Source: Watersipora subatra | Lineage: Eukaryota > Bryozoa > Gymnolaemata > Cheilostomatida > Watersiporidae | Length of the DNA: 64,000 nucleotides | Reading direction: 5' to 3' | Assembly (NCBI RefSeq): GCF_963576615.1 | Contig: NC_088709.1 | Location: forward strand, 76,738,538-76,802,537 | Shown here: positions 1-10,255 of the stretch, one piece after another | Numbering within the stretch: position 1 is the stretch's first letter | How the letters are laid out: each line of letters opens with the position of its first letter | Program-made: the position numbers and the translations under genes | Notes under the pieces: generated by a model | What the model was told of the DNA's origin: nothing | The model's database searches: none | What the model saw: the letters and a program-made list of their open reading frames with translations, nothing else

Positions 1-913
1 GCAACAACAAGCGAGAACAATGCAGATTTGTACCAACAGTGACGGTAGACTTTTGCAGAGTTATTCATGTCCAGCAAGCTTATAGAAACAAACCTCCAGG
101 AGATGAATTCTCAGGATCATTGATATTGCCAGGTGGCAGACTCGGTCATGCGGAGACATGCGCCAGACAATGGCAGCATATGAATACTAGAACTTGAGAT
201 GAGGTGTAAAACAATCTGGCCCGTCTTTTGCCCGTAGAAGTTCTCAGAGTATCCGATTATACCTATGCATAAATACTACAAAGCCTCTGCTGGTAGCAGG
301 TGCTTGCAAAGCTTGTAGCTGTCGTGTAAAACAAGTGAGCGACATGACACAATGCGGGTTGCAGTGATGAGATGTGACAGGTGCTTAAATGGAATAGAAT
401 ATACCATCTCAAAATGCTCTAAACATGGTTGCCTCCAGTTGCTTTCAAGTGGCTTTGTATAGCTGAGTATTACTAAAGACAAAATAAAATGTCAAATTCG
501 AAGAAGATATTTATTATAAAATTGCGCAATGTAATGAAGGAGGCATAGGCGAGGGCAGATGGCTGACCACAAGAGCCAATATGGTCGAGTTGATAGCCTT
601 TGTTAGCGTTGGATAATGTTATTTATTCAAGACTGATCAGGGGTGAGCTGGTGCAGTTTTCGTCAAGCGTGTGGTTTCCAGCCCTGGTACTGTCATCTCA
701 TCATCTCTTCCTGCGTTCGCCTCAGCCTGCACTGGACATTTTTCCAAGGAAATACGTTAAAACAAACCATTTTTGACAGAAGTGAATTTGACTGGTTATA
801 CAAAGAATATGCTAAAATTGTGGGTATTAGAGGAGTCTGAGAGTCTATTAGCCTCAGTACAAAGCTGGTTAAATCATGCCTAAGAGATGCCTAAGAGGAA
901 AATCTATGCGCAC
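1..913. other. No confident feature
   Basis: A mix of short frames on both strands without convincing splice context or homology. A + strand stretch near 105-200 is open but short. TTTATT near 511 and 621 could be - strand AATAAA signals if the exon at 914-1146 were terminal. Confidence 0.5.
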
Positions 914-1146
914 CTCATCAAAAGTCATAAGAGCCCCTTTGTATTCCTCCAGCACCTCTTTGTCAGCGATAAGACCCATTTTGAATGTCACCCCTCTCTT
1001 GCTGTCTGTCCGCCTTTGAAGTGACTTGCGTTTCCTTATTACTCCACCGGCAGCTGTCGGCTGTAAACCCACCTGATGAGATGGGAGGCTAGAGGTAGGC
1101 ATGTGACCACGCCCTAGTTTTCTGAGATCAGGGGCTGAGGTGCTTT
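914..1146 (-). CDS. Candidate further exon of the dynein-like gene (or of another gene)
   Basis: An open segment of 77 codons lies after a strong acceptor (pyrimidine-rich tract ending TTTTTACAG) and ends at GATGAG|GTGCGC. It must be entered with one base carried over, which is exactly the phase left by the dynein exon ending at 18360; joined, the first codon is Glu. The peptide is basic and Ser-rich at first (VIRKRKSLQRRTDSKR), then GLIADKEVLEEYKGALMTFDE, faintly like the stretch preceding dynein AAA4 (D...L..LEEY). If the donor is not used, the frame runs to a stop at about 869, which would end the protein without AAA4-6. Phase agreement has a one-in-three chance of being accidental, so the link across 17 kb is tentative. 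Confidence 0.45.
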
Positions 1147-2039
1147 CTGTAAAAAGCAAGATCAAGATAGAGAAAGAAAAAACTTCAAGGAAAGCCATTA
1201 CCAAATTTATCAAGCTACCAAAATGTCAAATTAGGGAAATCCTTGAGCACATCGTGACTAGTAATAACAGGTATTACGCTGAAAGTAAAGGCAGAGTGAA
1301 GCTAATGTTAGGACAGCTGTTCTAGCAAGCAAGCGTATAGCAGACTAATGAATTCTGGGGAAGAACTAGACAATTACTTTAAACTGATGCATAGCATTCT
1401 TAGATGAGCTGAGTGGGGTAAGGCTTGAATACTGAAATTATCTACATAGAACATGCTTGCCTTTCCTCTATACAGGTCAACATTGACTTACGACTGCTTT
1501 GCATCTCGACCGACCAGTCCTAAGCCGGTCTTGGCATTATATAAATAATATTATTTATTCCACAATATAAAATCATGGAGAATATAACACGAAATTCGAG
1601 TTCAATTTATTTGCAAAGCAGTCTTGTTTTGGCTATTGCAGTGAGAAGACTTACTGACAATAGACTACAGCAAAAACTAAACAAGGTTTACTCTTACTGT
1701 ACTTTGGATTCAGTAAAATAATTGTAAAATTACTTCATTTGATTTGTAGTAAAAACATCTCAACAAAATATGAAAATCATCTTAAAAAAGCAAACTTGAA
1801 GGTTGCAAAGTGGGTCAGACGGTAGCATAGGTAGCAAGTCGTCGATGACGACCCATACATACCATCAACAAATGTTTTTGGGTAAATTGTATGGAAGTCT
1901 CAACTCAATTTTACTCAATGAGAAGAATGATAACAGTATTTTTAAAGCAAAAAGACTAATAGAAGCGACTGTGTTAGCAGTATTAGTCAGCATAGCCAGG
2001 CCTTGTAGTGTCACTTTTCTGATCTCACAATGCTTTGCT

Positions 2040-2185
2040 ATGACTATGCCTCTATCTGTACCTATAAGTGTATATATACACTACGCATTGCCTCTCTATG
2101 TATCTATATATACACTACATAATGCCTCTATTTGTACATATATATAAAGTACATAATGCCTTTATCTGTACCTACACTATATGTA
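2040..2185. repeat. Short degenerate repeat of TATGCCTCTATCTGTACC type
   Basis: Four uneven units of about 35-45 bp mix TAATGCCTCTAT with TATATACACTAC. The remaining stretches at 1147-2461 show no gene or clear element. Confidence 0.7.
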
Positions 2186-2461
2186 CACTGAGGATGGTTC
2201 ATACTCACTACTTTTAAACAACTATTAATAAAAGTGTGTACTTGCAGACACTTGCAGACACTTGCGAGGTCTTGCCTAATTGAGCTATGTGGGTTCTGTA
2301 CATAGCAGCAATATAGTTATCATGAAACAACAACTGTAAAGCTTTATCCAACATAACCCACTGCAGGCAAACCAGCTTCGCCAGTGGTATTCAGTCAAAA
2401 TGAATATGAACAAAGGTTTGCCAAAACAAGAAAATGTCTTACAAGACCAAAATACCCTTTC

Positions 2462-3330
2462 TTAAAGGTTGACTTGCAACAAAATTAACATTACAGTTAT
2501 TTGGTATCAAAAGATTCGCCATGTTTTACTCTGCTGTGTTGTAGGTGCAAAATATGTAGAAATGTGATTACAAGCTCTTAAAAGCTCAAAAACGAACAGT
2601 TAATCGCAGCCATCACAAAACCGCCATAGATTAGAATCTCTTTCCAAAACGGCTCAAATGGGACGTAGTTGTACAATATGGCTTCTGTTTACACTTTCAC
2701 GCAACCTCATTCGTCGAAATATGTCTATTGTTCCTACACGTCTATTTTATCGTCATTGTAATGCTGTCACTTTCAGCACTGATATCTCAAAACCTACCGT
2801 AAAAATTCGTTTAATTTTTTAACCTTAGCTCGAAGGAGGACATATCATTATCTGATAAACATGACGAGCCTGTTGGTCACCTGCGATATTCGAAAAATGC
2901 TGCAGAAATTATTTGCCAAGCATGGGTCACATGATCAGATTACGACTAGACGATTAGACCAAGCCGAAACAAAACTGTAAAGAAGCGAGCATCTATATTT
3001 GATACGTGGTCTTCGGTAAAACCCGAAGTATTTGTCATAAACTAGTACTACGAGAAGTTTTATATCGAGCTTTGTATTGGCCTTTCAATTCACGTGAGAA
3101 CATACGTGACAAAACAATAACCAAATTTCATGACTACGTCAGAGAAATAAACTGATTCCTATCTACGGCGGTTTTGTGATGGCTGCGATCAACTGTTTGT
3201 TTTTGAGCTTCTAAGAGCATGTAAGCACATTCCCACATATTTTGCACCTACAACACAACAGAGTAAGACATGGTGAATCTTTTGATAACAAATAACTTTA
3301 ATGTGAAATTTGTTGCAAGTCAACCTTTAA
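2462..3330. mobile_element. TTAA-flanked inverted-repeat element, copy 1
   Basis: 869 bp including flanking TTAA. The ends are imperfect inverted repeats about 165 bp long starting AGGTTGACTTGCAAC. The centre has no ORF, so this is a non-autonomous (MITE or foldback-like) element. The TTAA flank on both sides suggests TTAA target duplication, as in piggyBac-type elements; the superfamily is inference. It has the same orientation as copy 3 and lies outside recognised exons. Confidence 0.85.
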
Positions 3331-3405
3331 GTTAAAATGCACAAAAAACATACGGTAACAAATGAATCGGTGAGCAAATTCGCTGGCATTGATGCGTGTG
3401 CAGAC

Positions 3406-4288
3406 TAGTGTTGGGCCGGTATTGGGTTATCCGCTCTTACTGATACCGAGGGATTCTCGGTATCCGAGGAAACCAACCATTTTCGGTGTCAGCTAGGTAT
3501 CCGCGGCCGGTTTGATATGATCGGTATTTATCCGTAAAAGCCTATCGGTATATGGTTATACGGATATCCGGAGAGATTTTTAAAACGCTTCATGACGAAC
3601 ATGCCAATCTCAGCATGAACTGGCGAACAAATTCAACAAAAATTTCCACGCTTACTGTATCTACTATTATATTACGTTACATTGATAATGCCACCAGCCT
3701 CAAAGGTTTGGGAGTTCTACACAGATGAGAGGACGTATAAAGACTCTAACGGGACTGGACTCTAATTGGACTGCATATAATTATGTGATTACATTACCTG
3801 ATGACAATATGTGATAGTACGATTTTTTTAAACTGTTTCAGTATATTTAACAAAGAGAGCCCATTGCCATTATCTATCTGTTCTTTATTATACATAACGT
3901 TTGTATCAATAACGATATTTTTTAATAGAATAAACAATGAAAACATCTATCATGAAAATGATATTTCCATCTTTCTTTGTTGGCTTTCTAAAACAAGGAG
4001 TCTCTTTGCCGTAACAATATACTGCTGACTAAAGAATGTTTTTTTGCGCAGGCTACTTTTTGCACAATGATAAAAATTGTTCGAGACAGTTATGATTTAA
4101 AGTTTAAACCATTTAAAGACACACAATGATAACCACATACCGAACAATAGTACCGACAATACCGAACTTTCTTAGTTGGCAAAGGATACCGAAGATGGTA
4201 AATACCGAGGATACCGATACCGGGAAAACCGATAAAAAAGTGCAAGGATATCCGATCCGGCACTAAATTAGATACCGGCCCAACACTA
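3406..4288. mobile_element. hAT-like element with 8-bp target duplication
   Basis: 883 bp between perfect copies of the 8-mer GTGCAGAC (3398-3405 and 4289-4296). Termini are TAGTGTTGGGCCGGTAT and its complement. An 8-bp duplication and such ends are typical of hAT transposons. Many inner copies of ACCGATA/GGTATCC-type words occur near both ends. Inside, at 3688-3762 on the + strand, an ATG opens a 24-codon frame beginning MPPASKVWEFYTDE, resembling the start of a BED zinc finger found at the N-terminus of hAT transposases. It then stops, so the copy is non-autonomous. Confidence 0.85.
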
Positions 4289-4331
4289 GTGCAGACCCTA
4301 TAATCGAAAGCTAGCAAATTGCCATGTATAA

Positions 4332-5092
4332 CGAGTTCATGGCACATGATAGGTAAGTTCATGGCACATGTTAGGTAAGTTCATGGCACATGTTAGGTGA
4401 GTTCATGGCACATGTTAGGTAAGTTCATGGCACATGTTAGGTAAGTTCATGGCACATGTTAGGTGAGTTCATGGCACATGTTAGGTAAGTTCATGGCACA
4501 TGTCAGGTAAGTTCATGGCACATGTTAGGTAAGTTCATGGCACATGTCAGGTAAGTTCATGGCACATGTTAGGTAAGTTCATGGCACATGTTAGGTAAGT
4601 TTATGGCACATGTTAGGTAAGTTCATGGCACATGTTAGGTAAGTTCATGGCACATGTTAGGTAAGTTTATGGCACATGTCAGGTGAGTTCATGGCACATG
4701 TCAGGTAAGTTCATGGCACATGTCAGGTAAGTTTATGGCACATGTTAGGTAAGTTCATGGCACATGTCAGGTAAGTTCATGGCACATGTTAGGTAAGTTC
4801 ATGGCACATGTCAGGTAAGTTCATGGCACATGTCAGGTAAGTTCATGGCACATGTCAGGTAAGTTCATGGCACATGTTAGGTAAGTTCATGGCACATGTC
4901 AGGTAAGTTCATGGCACATGTTAGGTAAGTTCATGGCACATGTTAGGTAAGTTTATGGCACATGTTAGGTAAGTTCATGGCACATGTCAGGTAAGTTCAT
5001 GGCACATGTCAGGTAAGTTCATGGCACATGTTAGGTAAGTTCATGGCACATGTTAGGTAAGTTCATGGCACATGTTAGGTAAGTAGGTAAGT
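4332..5092 (+). repeat. 22-bp minisatellite, ~34 copies, each with a consensus 5' splice site
   Basis: The unit is AGGTAAGTTCATGGCACATGTT-like (22 bp) with few variants (TTAGG or CAGG, GTAAGT or GTGAGT). The CAG|GTAAGT variant is the ideal animal splice donor on the + strand. Confidence 0.97.
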
Positions 5093-6235
5093 GAAAAAAA
5101 GTTTTAAAATGAAACCTGGAATGAACAAAAAGGAAGTAGTTCAACTTTTAATAACATTTCAGTTACTCTAAAATAATCTAAAGCCATTTTGAATATTAGT
5201 TGTTATATAATACATATTATATACATATTATATAATATGTTATATAATAATAGTTCTTTGTCAGATAAAATTATTGAAAACACACCGCTAAAAAAATATA
5301 CAAGTTAGGCTATATTAAAAGTATCATATTTAAATCGATTTCTATAAAGGTCAGGGACAAAAGATTTAAGTTCGACAAAAGATCGTTGAAAGGCTTGTAC
5401 TAGTGTGTGGTAATATGTCATATTTCCCCTCCAGTGCCCTTCAACCTTTACACACCACAGCTGCACCAGACTTGCACAATGTCTCTGGCACTTTTTTATG
5501 AGTGGACTGGGTGGTATAAGGGCATGCTAATGACACGTGAAATTTAAAAGCAAATACAAATGTCATATGAATGTTAATCCAGTTAGAGATGGCATTGCGT
5601 AACAAGTGTCTTAGCAAACAAATGTCTGCTATCAGTATCTATGTTCATTCAGTTGCCAAGCCAACTCGGTAGACCTCGACTCCAGGGAATGAGAGTGGTA
5701 ACTAGTACTTATGACTAATTCCTGCCTAACATATATATAAATCTGTGCAACACTTCTTTCCCTATGTGACGTACTAGGGTATCGGTTTTAAAGCCTGCAG
5801 GCTTGACACCACCAGTAATTGCGGGTCTGACCAAAGAGCACCTGTGCCAAGTGTCGCCTAAGTATTAGGATGGCCATAATTAATATGCAGCTAAATGTAC
5901 CAACATTATCATATAATCCGCATAAAAATTATCTGAGTATGATGCATGTCTATGCTCTGACAAGTCACCTCAGTGAACTACTGATGGGGAGAGTGAAACC
6001 TGTATTCTGTGCAGCTCCTCAGCCATTGCATGCAAATTATGAAAACAAACACACCGCTAATTGTGACTCATCATGCATCCACATTTATTTTAGTAAATTA
6101 AATATCAGAGGGGGTGTGCCTGGAGGTGTGGGCGTAACCATTTTTTACTTTCAATCAAGAAGCGTTAATCTGAGTTACACATACAGCTTGGGTGGCCAAC
6201 GATTATTATTGAAAAGATAACACACAAAATAATGA
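5093..6235. other. No gene seen
   Basis: AT-rich spacer with an AT palindromic tract around 5200-5250. A 116-codon frame near 5870-6220 lacks any recognised domain, start context or splice partner and was not accepted. Confidence 0.5.
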
Positions 6236-6725
6236 ACAGGTGCTGAAGAGGACATGGGGTAGGGCAGGTGTAGGGGGAGATGTGGAAAGAGCTGGTAGTG
6301 GAAGAAAAGAGCCAATGTGAGGGGGGCTGTTGTAGGGAGATAAGTGCACATGGTAGGGGCTGGTACAGGGAGATAAGTGCACATGGTAGGTTCTGGTACA
6401 AGGAGAGATGAAGACAGGGGGGTACAGGAAGAATTGAAGACAGGGGAGGGGACAGTTATAGGGAGATAAGATCATATGGAAAGGGCTGGTACAAAGAGAT
6501 AAGTGCACATGGTAGGGGCTGGTACAAGGAGAGATGAAGACAGGGGGTACAAAGAGAAATGAAGACAGGGGAGGGGACAGTTATAGGGAGATAAGATCAT
6601 ATGGAAAGGGCTGGTACAGGGAGATAAGTGCACATGGTAGGGGCTAGTACAAGGAGAGATGAAGACAGGGGGTACAGAGAGAAATGAAGACAGGGGAGGG
6701 GACAGTTATAGGGAGATAAGAGCAT
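6236..6725 (+). repeat. Imperfect purine-rich tandem repeat
   Basis: Blocks such as GGGAGATAAGTGCACATGGTAGGGGCTGGTACA and AGATGAAGACAGGGG alternate over about 490 bp, including a larger repeated block of about 110 bp. The + strand is strongly purine-biased with many GGGG runs. Confidence 0.85.
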
Positions 6726-7036
6726 ATGGGAGACAAGTACCAAGAAGTGGATCAGTCAGTTATCGTGACATAAGTCACTCTAAACCAGCCAGTTGTCACA
6801 ATAAGCCTGCTAATTACACAACAGAGATAAATCATATCATACACGAATGGCTGGAATATTAAACTTCATTAGACGGGCTCGTTTCTCACATACCGGCATT
6901 AAGCCAATGAGAAAAGAGAAATGGGACACGCAGCCAATGAGAAAAACTGCAGTGGTATGAGAACTGATACGACTACTCCGAATAACATTATAGACAAAGC
7001 TGTAAGACGAGGAGAGAGTGTATTGTTCTGCTCTCT

Positions 7037-7070
7037 TTTATAAGATTTCCACTGTCATTCTTCATATCTC
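7037..7070 (+). promoter_or_regulatory. Possible TATA-type core promoter
   Basis: TTTATAAG at 7037-7044 is followed about 22-28 bases later by a pyrimidine-rich TTCATATC start-like sequence and then by the first good donor upstream of the LHFPL coding exons. It is plausible as the LHFPL promoter, but such strings are frequent in AT-rich DNA. Confidence 0.25.
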
Positions 7071-7088
7071 ATTATCTCTCCCCGACAG

Positions 7089-7132
7089 ACGGCTCAAACG
7101 AGGACGACAAGCGCCTCTGCAAATCGCAACAG
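7089..7132 (+). other. Probable 5' untranslated exon or end of first exon of the LHFPL gene
   Basis: A 44-nt segment lies between a very good acceptor (TATCTCTCCCCGACAG) and a very good donor (CAACAG|GTGAGT). It has no ATG, which fits untranslated leader. The next acceptor on this strand is TTTACTTTTTCAG, ending at 10186 just before the coding start. Alternatively the acceptor is incidental and transcription starts about 20-30 bases upstream, making this the end of exon 1. Only transcript data can decide. Confidence 0.5.
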
Positions 7133-8551
7133 GTGAGTGGAGAGGGAACGTGAGTTATGACTAGGAGCTCACATTTTTATTCGTATATTAAACATCGACT
7201 TCTCTATTATTCTGGATGTGGCTCAGACAACGCATGGTCAAGATTCTACTGCCTATATAACTGCGAGCCTCGGCGGCTACCTCATACATCGCGTTTTCAC
7301 TCAGCTAAACATCAAGGATTGTATTTTACTTTCATTGGCGGCATGCATGACTGTAACCCTCCTTGGGTAGACCAACCTACCCTCTCTTCCGCTAAGCATG
7401 TTTGTTCACCAGAACCATAAGCCGCGACTTTTCTGGCACAATAGTATTTAAATCAACAGGTTTTCTAAGTGTATCAGCCAGCGCTAGAAGGACTGAATTA
7501 TTTACCTGTTTTGGAAAGACCAACCACTAGAATAAACAGAGTTTAAAGTCTCTATTACTACTACAGGCCAAGGTCAAATATTTAATAACTTTATCATATT
7601 TCTATTATTAGCTTGAGAGCTTCACATAAAACGCTATAAAATTGTTCAAGTCAAATAAAATTTGAAAGTTTAAGCTGATTACTATATTGAACTTGTGTTT
7701 GTGCTGATATGAGTTTCCTACACAAATGCTGGCCAATTAGAATACTGCAGGGAAGAGCAAATGAAGCTGCAATATTTTACCAAAACTGACAGCCAAAGTA
7801 AGAGTTGATTGCTAAAAACTAGTAAATACCAATGTCATGTTAGGGTTGCCAGTCATGGCAACTCCAGAGAATGTCATCTCGGTTGAATTGCGACCCTAGA
7901 TAGACAGACGTATTTATAAGTAAAGACGCTGGCATATAATAGAAGACAACTTCCAAGAGGCAGAACCAAAGATACCCATGCATCACGGCAGCATCAGCAA
8001 TAATAATGAAATAATTTGCCTATAAGCAGTTGTTACAAGAGTTATCCATAAGGCAGCGAGTCTCTCACAAACTACTGCCGAGCCAGACAGGGTCTGTAGA
8101 CAGCGTAATAACTTGTAGCAGACTTGCTCTAACCCCATTATTTGTAACTCTCCTCCTTCATCTGTTTGGAGGCCTGATAGGTCATACCGAATAACACAAC
8201 ATTAATCTTATGTAGCTTAGGCTAGGGTAAGCAGAACAGCTGCAAAATAGTACATGCAAACATTAGTTTTATAAATGCTATTGAGTAATATTAATAGGGG
8301 CTGGCTCCAGACTCATCCAGCCCGGCCTGTTCATCAGCCATGCCCCGGCAGCACTCACTTAAGGCATCATCTGCATATCGCTACATCACTAGGATTGTGG
8401 TTGCCAGCAGGGACTCGGCATGCCCTAGCTTTGGCCAGCATGAACCAAGGCAATCATTGCCTGAACATTACATCCTAATTAATATTAAAAGTATTATTAA
8501 TATCTTTAAGCAATTTTACTAATTATGCTTTGTTATAAGGGCTACATTTCT
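7133..8551. other. Likely first intron of the LHFPL transcript; nothing else seen
   Basis: Begins with the GTGAGT donor at 7133. No exon-like segment or element was recognised. The stretch at 9398-10015 is likewise empty apart from small chance frames. Confidence 0.4.
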
Positions 8552-9397
8552 GTAGTCTTTGTTGTACATAGCCATACCTCTGCACAGTCTTTGTTGTACA
8601 TAGCCATACCTCTGCACAGTCTTTGTTGTACATAGCTATACCTCTGCACAGTCTTTGTTGTACATAGCCATACCTCTGCACAGTCTTTGTTGTACATAGC
8701 TATACCTCTGCACAGTCTTTGTTGTACATAGCTATACCTCTGCACAGTCTTTGTTGTACATAGCTATACCTCTGCACAGTCTTTGTTGTACATAGCTATA
8801 CCTCTGCACAGTCTTTGTTGTACATAGCTATACCTCTGCACAGTCTTTGTTGTACATAGCTATACCTCTGCACAGTCTTTGTTGTACATAGCTATACCTC
8901 TGCACAGTCTTTGTTGTACATAGCTATACCTCTGCACAGTCTTTGTTGTACATAGCTATACCTCTGCACAGTCTTTGTTGTACATAGTTATACCTCTGCA
9001 CAGTCTTTGTTGTACATAGCTATACCTCTGCACAGTCTTTGTTGTACATAGCTATACCTCTGCAGTCGTTGTTGTACATAGCTATACCTCTGCACAGTCT
9101 TTGTTGTACATAGCTATACCTCTGCACAGTCTTTGTTGTACATAGCTATACCTCTGCACAGTCTTTGTTGTACATAGCTATACCTCTGCACAGTCTTTGT
9201 TGTACATAGCTATACCTCTGCACAGTCTTTGTTGTACATAGCTATACCTCTGCACAGTCTTTGTTGTACATAGCTATACCTCTGCAGTCGTTGTTGTACA
9301 TAGCTATACCTCTGCACAGTCTTTGTTGTACATAGCTATACCTCTGCACAGTCTTTGTTGTACATAGCTATACCTCTGCACAGTCGTTGTTGTACAT
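8552..9397. repeat. 32-bp minisatellite, ~26 copies
   Basis: The unit is CACAGTCTTTGTTGTACATAGCTATACCTCTG (given in two parts: CACAGTCTTTGTTGTACA, TAGCTATACCTCTG). Copies are nearly identical, with two copies shortened by the loss of CA. Confidence 0.97.
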
Positions 9398-10015
9398 CTT
9401 TGACCATGACTACAACCATCAAGGTCATGGCCCAGTTTATACCTAATTTATATACCCAACCTACTGTCACCACCCGCTACTGTTTGTATTCTTGGGCTAA
9501 CAGTTGTGACTAGTCGATGTTGATTCCCTGTACCAGCGCAAGTTGCTGTCTTCAACTTTCACCCCTATGCCTACCTAAACTGCTGTCAACACCCTATTGG
9601 TCAGTGGACCGTTTTTTTATTGGGACTAGAGCAGAAAATAGCTTTGTATCAATTGGCAGGCACTTGTTGCTTGGCTCAAAAACTATGAAAGTATTTAAAT
9701 CGAAGCTGGGGGTAGCAACTATTAACCTACTGAGAGTACGACGGTAGGAGGGGTGGCCACCAAGCTTCTCTAAACTGACCACAGCCGTGCAAGTGCTCAC
9801 TATAATTGCTACTTCCTCTTGATAGTTGATTTCGAAAGTCATCGGAGGTCACATCTTTCATTTCACTTAATTTTTAAAAGATGAAAAGGAGAGAGATGTG
9901 ATGAGGTGGAAACCATAGTAGCAATTATCAGAGTTGTAATCTGGAAAAAATTAATGAGTGAAGCCGGAGGGGTCATGGTGACTGGGCAGAGGGTTGCAGC
10001 AAGAAGCCTTTAGGC

Positions 10016-10114
10016 CTACTCCTTGGTTGGCTCGAGGTTGGCCTGCTGCCAGTTAGACATGGGCTACTCCTTGGTTGGCTCGAGGTTGGCCTGCTGCCAG
10101 TTAGACATGGGCTA
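10016..10114. repeat. 48-bp direct repeat, 2 copies
   Basis: Two identical 48-bp units starting TACTCCTTGGTTGGCTCG lie just upstream of the LHFPL coding start exon. Confidence 0.95.
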
Positions 10115-10186
10115 CACCCATAAACATAATTTATTTGGCAATGTGAAAGAAAAGTATCAAACACTCTTGCCTATTTACTTTTTCAG

Positions 10187-10255
10187 TTTGAGAGCAGATG
10201 ATCTAGAATGAGCTATCCACAGAGGGTTCCAGTCCACCACCCCCAACAGCATGGG
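10187..10255 (+). other. LHFPL second exon with minimal upstream ORF
   Basis: The exon opens after TTTTTCAG at 10186 and closes at CATGG|GGTAAG-type donor (GT at 10256). It holds 21 nt of leader, including ATG ATC TAG (10198-10206), then one base, then the main ATG at 10208. So short an upstream ORF this close to the start could reduce or time re-initiation. Confidence 0.6.

Noticed and set aside
8552-9397. CRISPR-like regular repeat
   Set aside because: Units are head-to-tail with no unique spacers, in eukaryotic DNA; the same holds for the other arrays.
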